Shown piece after piece: positions 30,423-39,818 of a stretch of 64,000 nucleotides of DNA. Source of the stretch: Trichomonas tenax (lineage: Eukaryota; Parabasalia; Trichomonadida; Trichomonadidae); the NCBI GenBank assembly GCA_023091735.1, contig JALKBU010000097.1, positions 1 through 64,000 on the forward strand, written 5' to 3'. How positions within the stretch are numbered: position 1 is the first letter of the stretch; each line of letters opens with the position of its first letter. Under the pieces are notes generated by a model. That model ran no database searches. It was not told the DNA's origin and saw nothing but the letters and a program-made list of their open reading frames with translations. A program made the translations under genes and the position numbers.

Positions 30423-31290
30423 TCAATTTAATAGCAATCTCTTCCTATATGAAATGAATTGCGAATATGAGAAAGTCTGTGGAATGTATCTGCAGATACC
30501 ATCTGCTCCAATAGCATTTGTATTTGAGCATTCATTCACTCCATCTGGACACTTGCATAACCGAGTTATTTGTATCGTCCCATTTCCTTCATTTCCTTGT
30601 ATCGAATTGCCATCAAAAACTTCATATTTCAGTAATCTCGAGCTGTTCACATATGAAACACAGCCCATTCCTAGTTCATATATTATTTTATTATCTCCTT
30701 TAGCAAATTTACCACTGATCCCATCAGGAAGTCCACCTCAGCCACCAGGAAAATAATAGGAATTACCATCTTTATTGTCTTTAAAGGAACTAATATCAGT
30801 GACATTTGTTAATACTGCATTATTGAGGTTTCGAGTTTCTTCCTTAACAAATGTTTCGTTATATTTGTATGTATAACCGAGGCCTCCTGCTAGTGCGCCA
30901 TCATGCCCGTAAAAAAATATTTGCATAATTTACCAAAAATGCTCCTGATCCACCCGCAGCACGAATTACAGGGTTTTCACCAATTTGAATTTGAACTAGA
31001 GCCACCTCCGCCCATCGATCTCACAATTTGTTCATTAGAATTCACAGTTCCTCCATTTGGATTACCGCCAGATTTATCATTTGCCTGAATTCCCACAAAA
31101 AATAGTTAAATTGGTAACTAAACCCAAGCTTATAGTCGCGTTCATAACCACTCCTTTTCCACCTGCATAAAACAATGTATTTATACCATCATAAGTCACG
31201 CTTCCCCCTTGAGCTCCTTTACACGCTATAGAATATATCCCTGGAAAAGTTATAGTTAAATCACGGCTCTTAAAAAAGTTTTTGTTTCAA
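30423..31290 (-). pseudogene. Glycine-rich secreted-type protein, degenerate
   Basis: Coding relic on the minus strand recognisable across three frames. It begins near 31290 with TITFPGIYSIACKGAQGG, continues with GGNPNGGTVN and SMGGGGSS, then AAGGSGAF, YGHDGALAGGLGYTYKYN, GNSYYFPGG and a cysteine-containing end (LCKCPDGVNECSN). This is the pattern of the trichomonad glycine-rich family with AKGAQGG-type starts, which resembles the Gly-rich part of ALK-type receptors. At least three frameshifts and a TGA in FPGG*GG break it. The intact protein would have been extracellular. Confidence 0.55.
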
Positions 31291-31831
31291 AAAAAAGCGA
31301 AAAGAGAAACATTCAAAATGAAATGATTTTTTTTTAAAAAAATAAACAATTTTGTTATATATCATGTTCCACGTACAATGCTGCTAAAATCTTTTTTACA
31401 TTTTTGAATTGCCTTTCAATTATAATTTCTCCTTAATAATGCTGTAAATAATATTTACTGCAAAAATGTTTCAATATGAAAAATAATTTTTGACGAAATT
31501 CTTTATTGTAATATTCTAAATATCAAAATTCAATTTCAATTGTTCACAAAATTCAATTTCAATTGTTCACAAAATTGAAATTGACGTAAAAAGTCTCTGA
31601 CAACGCTAAAAATATGTTATATGGGCTGTATAAGCTCCATGATACGGTTTTTGCTGTCAATAAACTCTCTTTACGATTTTTTTGACCTAATTTCAAGAAA
31701 ATTATATCAAAAATCAGATTTTTGATATCGACATAATATATAACAGATATTTTTCCTGTCAAAATTGATTTTTCATGTAAATACATTTTATGTGACAAAA
31801 AATATTTGTGGTAAAATTTTGCATTTTGTAA
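31291..31831. other. AT-rich spacer with a short tandem repeat
   Basis: No gene. A 23-base unit (AAAATTCAATTTCAATTGTT plus CAC) is repeated twice in direct tandem between about 31525 and 31570, followed by a partial third copy. The rest is AT-rich. Confidence 0.45.
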
Positions 31832-33512
31832 ATGTTTAAAGAGGTTCAAATATCGGAAGTTGAATCAGGATTTCCAACTTTATATCCACTAATGACGAAG
31901 TTGATTAAGTTGCAAGAAGATGAATCATCAATTAACTCTCTTACTGAAGAAATTTGTCAATTGATGAAAACTAATTTAATTCATTCAAAAATTGTGAGTT
32001 ACCTTATCGATGCAACGGCTACAATTCGGCCTAAAAACATCCCATCATATGCACAACTCAATTTAAAATTATATCGAAACTATCGGTCTAAAAACATCCC
32101 ATTATATGAGCCAGAACAACCATCTGATGTTTGTTATGCATCGGCTCTCAAAACAATGGGTTTTAGAATTGCAGCATATTATCCGAGCAAGAAAATTTCC
32201 TTATGATAAAACTCTTTATCCAGTTAATACCGCGTTTTGCTGCATGGGATAAATTGGATGATCTCATGGAAATCGTAAAACAATAATCATTTAACATTCA
32301 GCAAACAGATGCCAAATACTACGATATAAAAATAAAAAGAACTTCTTTGTCATTAATAGATGTTGCATGCAGATACGGATTAGTTAATTGTTTCAAATAT
32401 CTGAAACTCCTTAGAGCAGTAACAACATCAGAAACATTCATATACGCAGTCGAAGGAGGAAATAAGGACATAATAATGAATCTCTATAATGATGGTTTTG
32501 GAATTACCGAAGAAGCTTTAAGAACTGCAATGATATTCAATCGCAATGAAATTTTCTACTGGATGCTTGATATTGAAAGTTGCACTGGTGGATTAAAGAC
32601 TTCTGAGTGCTTTTTTATGGAAACTTTGAGTTGTTTTGTTTCTTAGTTAAAAATGGATTCGATATTAATGATCATTTTGTTAATCATATAAATATCGTAT
32701 TCATTAGTAACAAATGTGAGGTTTTATCCACATTTTGAATTCGAAATTGAACATTTTCATTTGATTGTCATAATCAAACATGTTTCCTATCTTAAATGCT
32801 GTTTATGTGTGTTCATTTGAAATGTTTCGATATATTGTTGGGATTGCCAAAAAACCTATTAAAAATAAATATGTATTTTGAAAGATCAGAATATGAGAAC
32901 CACCTATTGGTAGCAATCGAAAACGCAGATCTTGAATTTGTTGAATTGCTAAGTGATAATGGTGCAAATAATTGTTTTATATATTCTCATAATGATTTAT
33001 ATTAATTTTCATATTTATGATATGGAATTTATTATATTATTTTATTCATCTTGTTTTAACGAGGTTTATAATCGTATCATGATATCTTCCATAATTATTT
33101 GTTTATCATAATACAATGGAATTTATTAATCCTAAAGCAAATTCATAAACTCTAAATACATCACCTCTGAATCAAGCAGTATTATCGCGTCGACTCGATA
33201 TCTTCGAATGTCTTCTAAAGCATGGTGCTAATCCTAATCAAAACTTGATTCATCAATCATCAATATCATTTATCAGCTAAATATGGAGTTCGTCATATGT
33301 TTTTATTTATCTTAATTGAATGTAGTTTTTATTTTTATATTTATGAGATTTATCAATAATTTAGGAATATACAGGTTCATATGAAGAAGAAATTCATCAC
33401 TTCATAATGTTTTTTATTAACATATTTTACTCCGACCAAAATGGCAGATCATCTCGATATGGAGAATATGGTCGCTCTTCTTTGTAAATATGGAGGTAGA
33501 ATTAAATAAGCT
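31832..33512 (+). pseudogene. Ankyrin-repeat (DUF3447-type) protein, degenerate
   Basis: A broken member of the large trichomonad ankyrin family. The N-terminus (MFKEVQISEVESGFPTLYPL) reads openly to 32206, followed by fragments in shifting frames: SLIDVACRYGLVNCFKYLKL (about 32350), EALRTAMIFNRNEIFYWML (about 32510), LVAIENADLEFVELLSDNGA (about 32905) and SPLNQAVLSRRLDIFECLLK with HGANPNQN (about 33160-33240). The last piece, MVALLCKYGGRIK, ends at about 33510. Several stops and indels rule out a product. Its last 20 bases overlap the start of copy 7 of the discoidin-like family. Confidence 0.65.
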
Positions 33513-34167
33513 TATTTTGTTTGCAATATGCTCTGCCGAGTCAAATTATAGAGAAGGAATATTTTCAAAGCATTTTAGCGAAAAGATTATTGTTGTTGAT
33601 GTCAGTGGTTCGTCTAAACAACATATAAACGGAACAAAACAAATGACAATACCTGAATATTCAATATATCCATGGAATAAGAAATATGATTGGTGCTCTA
33701 ACGTAGGAAAGTCATATGATGTTCACACATAGATTACATTTTCCATTAAAAATAGAAAGATGAAGATTAATGGTTACTTTATTCGCTCTGGATGTTGCTA
33801 TGAAGGTTGTTGCTGTGAAGATGACTATGATTGCTTCGTTTGTTGTCTATATATTTGGTCATTGCAAATCTCTGATGACAATAAAACATGGACAGAAATT
33901 CACAGAGTTGAAAAAGATTATTCTCTTTGTCAATGCAATCAGAAAACGTTTAACTTGGATAAGGAATATGTAACCAAGTATGTTAGACTTATCCAAAACG
34001 AGCCATGTCCTGCATGGCTCCGATGCTTTGCCTTGAACAAGATGGAATTATTAGGTGAAGTTTTAAGTGATGGAAATGACCCTGACGAATTTGTTTCTTT
34101 CCATGACGATGATGAAGATGTAAGTATCATTGGACATATTTCAAATATTCATAAAACAAATATATAA
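33490..34167 (+). pseudogene. Discoidin-like, cysteine-cluster family, copy 7 (nonsense mutation)
   Basis: The complete family plan in one frame from ATG 33490: leader MEVELNKLILFAICSAES, GIFSKHFSEK, SGSSKQHINGTKQMTIPEY, DWCSNVGKSYDVHT, then TAG at 33730-33732 where all others have Trp (HPWI). After the stop the frame continues with the cluster (SGCCYEGCCCEDDYDCFVCC), SLQISDDNKTWTEIH and the tail HDDDEDVSIIGHIS. The Pro before the stop is also changed to Thr, and CGCC is SGCC. The leader is partly made of the ankyrin pseudogene's last codons in another frame. Pseudogene. Confidence 0.78.
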
Positions 34168-35571
34168 ACATCATTAATGTTAAATCTTGAGCTTTAATTA
34201 ATATGATCGGAAAATATTTAATTAATAAATGTTTGAAAGAATGTGTGCTTGTCCTTTTAGATTCATCTATAATTGGTGCTATAATCAATTCATTTTATCG
34301 AAGGATGAATTATCTTAAATGAATTTTAGTCTCAATTGAAGTAAAATTGATGATAGGATTATTTCTTTTGATCAGAATTTTAAAAAAGTGCCTTATTGTA
34401 ATGATGAGTATTTTATCATTTCTTCTTGAGATTTTATATAAACTGATGTGCGAAAAGGAGTACTATCACAATTTTTTGAGATGTTTAAGATTACTATTGG
34501 AGAGTTTTGATTCTCTCGCAAAGTTTTAATAATTGTACTTCATTACGCCATTAGATATACACAACTATTCAATGCAAAGCACTGCGCTTCATTACAAGAA
34601 GTTCTATAAAGATTATTTGCTCGATCGATTTTAAAATACCAAAAATTTGACTTTAAATAGCAATGATTAGGAAGAACCATAAACAAAATTGCATATATGA
34701 CCTATATTTTGGCCATTGGCTGTTGAATATATTATCTCAACCTAAAATATTCTTTTTAATTGCTTTAATCCTTTCGGTTTACCTCTAAAATATCATGCTC
34801 GATATCACATCGAACATATATTGTCTTAGAGAAAACTTTGAAAAAAATAAAATTAATTCCAACAAAATGTTTAAGGCTTCAGACCATGCTGTCACTACAG
34901 ATCTTGAAGCGACCAATTTGGCAAAGGTCCATGCCATTTGTACCACATTTTTATTATTTCCAATAATTTTCAAAATTATTACCCTTTGGAAGCCTTTATT
35001 ATACTCGCTGAGATATCGCTCATGATGTGCAATCAATAGACAGGACTAATAAGATACATTATAGTTCATGAAACCCGAATACAAACATAATTTTAGAGTA
35101 ATTGATCAGTGATACACATCTTTATAGTGAGGACCACATGAAACCAAATGAAATATGGATTCTTTAAGCCGCATTCTTCGGAAAATCATCCAAAGGTTGA
35201 GTGATTTCGAAATTCACTTGAATCCAACGTAAGTATATATAGTTAGAAAGTTTTATGCATTTTTGTTGTCTGTTGTCATGTTATACAAAAGATTTAATGT
35301 TTCTTGGCCTAGTTCAAGGGAGATCAATTCAGATATTCCATGAATTTTAGGTATTTTTTCTTATTTCGCGTACCGACATATGGGTCCTGGGTTTCTGGTG
35401 ATTGCCCATATTGTTCGCGATTTTTACTTCCAACACACGAGGCTAAAAATTAAAATGTGCGAAAGGGAGCATCGAAATGACCAAATAATTTGAGAGAATC
35501 TCACGGAAAAATTCAATGAATTCTCTCAATTTTCAGCCTTACCGCTCCCTTTTGCACACCAGTTTATAAAA
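34168..35571. other. Spacer with a long imperfect hairpin
   Basis: 1.4 kb with no gene I can support. The part from 35340 to 35450 is richer in G and C and ends in the hairpin listed separately. Open frames at 34347-34529 and 34785-35036 resemble no family. Confidence 0.35.
35456..35558. repeat. Imperfect inverted repeat about 100 bases long
   Basis: TGTGCGAAAGGGAGC at 35456-35470 pairs with GCTCCCTTTTGCACA at 35544-35558 (one mismatch). A second inner pair is AATTTGAGAGAAT near 35488 with ATTCTCTCAATTT near 35519. Together they would fold into a long stem with small internal loops. It ends 28 bases before the ATG of copy 8. Possibly a small mobile element or a transcribed hairpin. Confidence 0.5.
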
Positions 35572-35586
35572 GTGACATTTAAATTA

Positions 35587-36249
35587 ATGTTATTTTTATT
35601 TTCAATGTTCACTTATTCAGAGAATTCAGGCAATGGAATATTTGCAAAGCATTTCAATGATAAAATTATAGAAATTGATGTGAGTGGATCCTCAAAACAA
35701 GATATTAATGGATCATTGCAATTAACAAAACCGGAATATTCGATATATCCATGGAATAAACGCTATGACTGGTGTTCCAATATCGGTAGATCGTATGATG
35801 TTCATCCATGGATTACATTCTCCCTTAAAAATAGAAAGATGAGTTTCAATGAATATTTTGTTAGATGTGGCTGTTGCTATGTTGGATGCTGCTGCGAAGA
35901 TGAAGAATATACATGTGTAGATTGCTGTCTTTATAGTTGGTCTCTTCAAATCTCGAATGATAATAAAACATGGACTGAAATACATAAAGTTGAAAAAGAT
36001 GAATATATGCGTCGTTGCAATGAGAAATCTTATAAACTGGACAAAGAATACACAGCAAAGTATGTGCGACTTATCCAAAATGAGCCATGTCCGGGCTGGG
36101 CTCCTTGCATTGCAATCAATAAGTTTGAACTTTATGGAGTTTCCCAAAATGATGATTTTTCTGCTTATGAATTTGTTTCTTTTCACGATGACGATGATGA
36201 CGTAAGTATTATTGGCCACATATCGAAGAGCAATCGTGTTATCGAATAA
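35587..36249 (+). CDS. Secreted discoidin-like, cysteine-cluster family protein, copy 8
   Basis: Protein of 220 residues from ATG 35587 (a longer reading begins with GTG at 35572). Leader MLFLFSMFTYSENS, then GIFAKHF, SGSSKQDINGSLQLTKPEY, DWCSNIGRSYDVHPW, the cluster CGCCYVGCCCEDEEYTCVDCC, SWSLQISNDNKTWTEIH, YTAKYVRLIQNEPCPGWAPC and the tail HDDDDDVSIIGHISK. The promoter box AAAAGTGACATTTAAATTAA before the ATG is nearly identical to that of the RRM gene at 19.6 kb. Tail-to-tail with copy 9. Intact. Confidence 0.78.
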   Translation: MLFLFSMFTYSENSGNGIFAKHFNDKIIEIDVSGSSKQDINGSLQLTKPEYSIYPWNKRYDWCSNIGRSYDVHPWITFSLKNRKMSFNEYFVRCGCCYVGCCCEDEEYTCVDCCLYSWSLQISNDNKTWTEIHKVEKDEYMRRCNEKSYKLDKEYTAKYVRLIQNEPCPGWAPCIAINKFELYGVSQNDDFSAYEFVSFHDDDDDVSIIGHISKSNRVIE

Positions 36250-36572
36250 AAATATTAATGTTTATTTGCTCAATATTGGAAATCTTAACAATTTGAAATT
36301 ATATATGATTGATAAATCTTGGAAAATCTTGATAATATTCCTTTCGTATTTTCACATGAAGTCAATATTGTTTTATTTTTTGTTTTGCTTTATCAATATT
36401 TCAATATTTGAATCTTGAATATATTGTTTTTCAAGGAACATCTTGCTGTTGTTTTCAATATTGCAATTTTAATATTACACAGACACTCAATCCTTAATAT
36501 GTTCTTGATTTATTTTTTAATGTTCAAAGAAAAATAAAATATTTTTTGTGTGTTTCTAAACATTTATTTCGT
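36250..36572. other. Spacer between converging copies 8 and 9
   Basis: AT-rich, with several TCAATATTT direct repeats (about 36358-36470). No gene. Confidence 0.3.
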
Positions 36573-37232
36573 TTAAATATGAACATTTCCTTTCTTTGAG
36601 ATATGCCCTATTATGCTGACATCTTCATCATCATCGTGATAAGAAACGAAGTCACTTTCAGTGTTATCTTCATTATAAACTTCTCCGTAAAGTTCCATCT
36701 TATTTATAGCAATGCATGGAGAATATCCGGGGCAATATTGGTTCTGAATGAGTCTCACAAACTTTGCTGTATACTCCTTATCAAGCTTGTATGATTTTTC
36801 GTTGCAGCGTCTCATTGTGTTGTCTTTATCAACTCTGTGAACTTCTGTCCATGTTTTATTATCATCAGAGATCTGAAGAGACCAGCTGTAAAGGCAGCAA
36901 TCAAAGCATTCGTTTCCTTCATCCTCGCAACAACATAAATTGTAGCAGCATCCGCATCTAATGAAGTATCCATTAATTTTAAATTTACGATTTTGAGCAG
37001 AAAAAGTTATATATGGATGCTCATCAGAGGTACATCCGCAATTAGAGCACCAATCATATCTCTTATCCCAAGGATATATAGCATACTCTGGCTTAGTCAA
37101 TTGAATTCTTCCATTAATATCTTGACTGGATGAACCACTGACATCGATAACAATAACTTTTTCGTGATAAAGTCTTGAAAATATTCCTTTCGAATTTTCA
37201 CACGAAGTCAATATCAAGAAATACAAAAACAT
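36573..37232 (-). CDS. Secreted discoidin-like, cysteine-cluster family protein, copy 9
   Basis: Protein of 219 residues. Leader MFLYFLILTSCENS, then GIFSRLYHEK, SGSSSQDINGRIQLTKPEY, DWCSNCGCTSDEHPYITF (Tyr replaces the usual Trp), the cluster CGCCYNLCCCEDEGNECFDCC, SWSLQISDDNKTWTEVH, YTAKFVRLIQNQYCPGYSPC and the tail HDDDEDVSIIGHISK. The upstream coding strand has TTACTTTTT eight bases before the ATG, an Inr variant. Intact, with small differences in the first disulfide region. Confidence 0.76.
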   Translation of the reverse strand: MFLYFLILTSCENSKGIFSRLYHEKVIVIDVSGSSSQDINGRIQLTKPEYAIYPWDKRYDWCSNCGCTSDEHPYITFSAQNRKFKINGYFIRCGCCYNLCCCEDEGNECFDCCLYSWSLQISDDNKTWTEVHRVDKDNTMRRCNEKSYKLDKEYTAKFVRLIQNQYCPGYSPCIAINKMELYGEVYNEDNTESDFVSYHDDDEDVSIIGHISKKGNVHI

Positions 37233-37492
37233 TTTTAAAAAGTAACAAGATTTTCTTTCATCAACATATCTTTCGATATTGAAAATGATTTCTCATTGAG
37301 ATATTTATAAACACATCGTTCTATATCTTAGAAGATAACATATGTGTGATGATCTTCTTTTAAAGAAAAGATTCAAACATTTATTATAAACATCATCAAG
37401 ATGAAAAATAAATAATTTCATCAAATTCGAATGTATTTTAGATATCATCAATAAAGAGAATCATTAGTGTGTTTATTACCGTTGAATATGAT

Positions 37493-38671
37493 TTAGTCAT
37501 CATCAACATCAGAAGGCACTATATCGATGAAATCTTTATACTTTTGTCTGATGATATTGTAAATGCAATTTTTGTTGTCACCGCAATTATTCCAACATAA
37601 AACACTAGCGAAAGATGGAGCACTGTTAAGTGTTATATCTTCTTCATTGAATTTGCAGTTTTTAATGATGATATGTTTCGGAATTAGTAATTTTTCAAGT
37701 GGTAGATCCATTGTGCAAGAGTCTAATGTGTATTGGCTACTAGAGACAGTAGATATTAGTTTTCCGATATTATTAGTAAAAATAACTTTATAAATAAAGA
37801 GATGATTTTCATGAACTAAAATAACTGATCCTGGATTGGTTAACTCATTGCGTACGAAATTGCAATAGGACATCTGTTGCGAATTCTTGCTGTTTTGTTC
37901 ATTAAATGTCGAAAATCCGGTATTATTGAAAAAGTTGTTTAACTTTGTGATTGAGTTCTCATCAGACTCCATTATCAAGAATCCACATGTTTTGGATATC
38001 ATGTGATTAAATGATGAATTGCAGTTGTAAAACACGCAAATTCCGAACATTAAAGCGGCAGGAGCGTCTCTACCTCTGGCTTTCATTGGGGAACAAGCTA
38101 CCATCGTTGTGTAGTTTATAGAGTTGAGATATTTGTTTGTTGTTAAAATTAAGAAAGATTGCGCATTTAAATTCCCTTGAATTTTTCCTGTGCAGTTATC
38201 AAAGCAGTTGTACCTACTGAGTGATTCTCTGCCTCTGAAAAACAGTGCTCCGTTTGTAAATTTTGATGTGCAATTGAAAAATCCGCAATTCATTAATTTC
38301 ATTGTTGTGTAATCATACTGAATGTACACTGCACCTCCACGTTTGGAAGATGAGCATGAAATAAAAGTGGTTCTGTAAATCGCAACTTCTTCTCGATCTG
38401 TAAATACATTTCTTGTTTTACGAGAAATTTGATAATATTCTGGTGGTTTTGGAGATGTATGAAAATGAATCTTTTGATTTGGTTTAAAATTCGGATTTTG
38501 AGAATAAAAATATTCGAAATCAGAGTTCAATAATATTGCGAAATGATTCGAAACTTCATTTTCTAAATTCTTTCCTTCTTCTTTTTGAGAAATTCCAAAT
38601 ATTCTCAAAATAGGAAAAGCCATTGAATAAATTTCTTTAATAAAAATGACTTTGTCAATTATAAACCTCAT
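37493..38671 (-). CDS. Beta-helix-like protein of the trichomonad surface type
   Basis: Protein of 392 residues. From about residue 90 it shows repeating short strands with Asn and Cys ladders: FISCSSSKRGGAVYIQYDYTTMKLMNCGFFNCTSKFTNGALFF and similar. This is the pattern of right-handed parallel beta-helix proteins (Pmp-like), a known large family in T. vaginalis. The N-terminal 80 residues lack a clear signal peptide, and no transmembrane segment follows, so this copy may be a truncated or cytosolic relative. A second ATG lies at residue 17. The function is unknown; adhesion is often suggested for relatives. Confidence 0.55.
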   Translation of the reverse strand: MRFIIDKVIFIKEIYSMAFPILRIFGISQKEEGKNLENEVSNHFAILLNSDFEYFYSQNPNFKPNQKIHFHTSPKPPEYYQISRKTRNVFTDREEVAIYRTTFISCSSSKRGGAVYIQYDYTTMKLMNCGFFNCTSKFTNGALFFRGRESLSRYNCFDNCTGKIQGNLNAQSFLILTTNKYLNSINYTTMVACSPMKARGRDAPAALMFGICVFYNCNSSFNHMISKTCGFLIMESDENSITKLNNFFNNTGFSTFNEQNSKNSQQMSYCNFVRNELTNPGSVILVHENHLFIYKVIFTNNIGKLISTVSSSQYTLDSCTMDLPLEKLLIPKHIIIKNCKFNEEDITLNSAPSFASVLCWNNCGDNKNCIYNIIRQKYKDFIDIVPSDVDDD

Positions 38672-38773
38672 TTAATTTTCGATTTTTGGTCTTATTGTAG
38701 ATATAAAGAGAGTAGAAAACATAAAATAAAAATAACAAACAAATTTATTTCTCTATAACAACAAATAATCATT

Positions 38774-39445
38774 CTATTGAGTCTGATTCATATGATTTTG
38801 AAGGAGAATGATCGTGAAAGGCGACAATTTATGTATAAAAAATGAAGCTTTTCCTTTATAAACATAATCTGGATCGAAAATCGAAATAATCTCTGTGACT
38901 TTAACAATATCTTCGTCTGTCTTTAAACCGGCCAAGTAACTATAAACTCTTCTTAAGTCTTCTTGACTTATTTGCAAAAATTGATCTATCTGTGAAAGAT
39001 CGATTTCCTTGATTTCATTGTTTACATTCTGTTGCATTTCTGGTTTCTTTATATCTTCAAATTGATTTGGAACTGAATTTAAGATTTCAATTAAGCGATT
39101 TATTACTTTTGAGAAGTCATATTGTCTGTATTTCTTGTTTTTAACTTGATTTGAAGATATATCTTTGATAATTGACTGCTTTAAAGTAAGCGTTGCCTTT
39201 CCCAAATTTGTATTTGGTCCAATATAGCGTAAAAGTTCGTTAAAGTATAAATTTATGTCTGAGCATAACTGCTGCATAGTGCTGTATCGATTTGATTCCA
39301 ATTTGCTCAAAATTTCATCCAATGATAATTTTGATTTGATGAATTTATCATATTGCGTGAAAACCTTCATCAGGTATGAAGAAAAATCTGATCTCAAAGT
39401 CGATTTCAAACGCACACTGATGGATATTCGATCTCGCAAATCCAT
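38774..39445 (-). CDS. Bromodomain and NET-domain protein (BET-like)
   Basis: Protein of 223 residues. The first domain (about 25-97) has the bromodomain pattern: SLDEILSKLESNRYSTMQQLCSDINLYFNELLRYIG. The second (about 158-219) resembles the extraterminal NET domain: SQEDLRRVYSYLAGL, VTEIISIF, HKLSPFTIILLQNHM. BET proteins read acetylated histones. The acetyl-lysine-binding Asn seems to be Ile here (RYIG where most have YN), so binding may be weak. The ATG at 39445 is taken because the Inr TCATTTTTT (39461-39469) lies between it and the upstream in-frame ATG at 39478. Trichomonads carry several such small bromodomain proteins. Confidence 0.62.
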   Translation of the reverse strand: MDLRDRISISVRLKSTLRSDFSSYLMKVFTQYDKFIKSKLSLDEILSKLESNRYSTMQQLCSDINLYFNELLRYIGPNTNLGKATLTLKQSIIKDISSNQVKNKKYRQYDFSKVINRLIEILNSVPNQFEDIKKPEMQQNVNNEIKEIDLSQIDQFLQISQEDLRRVYSYLAGLKTDEDIVKVTEIISIFDPDYVYKGKASFFIHKLSPFTIILLQNHMNQTQ

Positions 39446-39818
39446 CAAAAAAAATCTATAAAAAAATGATTTTTTCATAGAAATAAAAATTCACTTATTT
39501 CATTTTCTATTGATCAAAACTCTTTTTCTATATATAATCTATATAATTTATCATATATACTAATATAATTTATCATTAAAAAACATAAAACTCAATTCTA
39601 TAATGAGTTTTGAAGCGTTCAAGTTATTGGTAAAGTCAAATTTTGACGGGATATTTTGATTCAAAATTTTGGAGTAAAATGATTGTAATTTTTAGATTTT
39701 GATAAAATTTTATAATAATATACTTCTTTTTATATGTTTTTATCAAACAAAATCCGATATTTTGTAAATATTTATCGAGATCTTTTTTATTTTTCCAAAG
39801 TGTCATTTTATAAAAAAA
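39446..39818. promoter_or_regulatory. Divergent promoter of the bromodomain and permease genes
   Basis: AT-rich spacer with Inr TCATTTTTT on the minus side (39461-39469) and TCATTTTA on the plus side (39803-39810, nine bases before the next ATG). No gene in between. Confidence 0.5.

Noticed and set aside
34540..34660. STALHY-like reading suggesting an ankyrin fragment
   Set aside because: Only one short match; no second repeat before or after.
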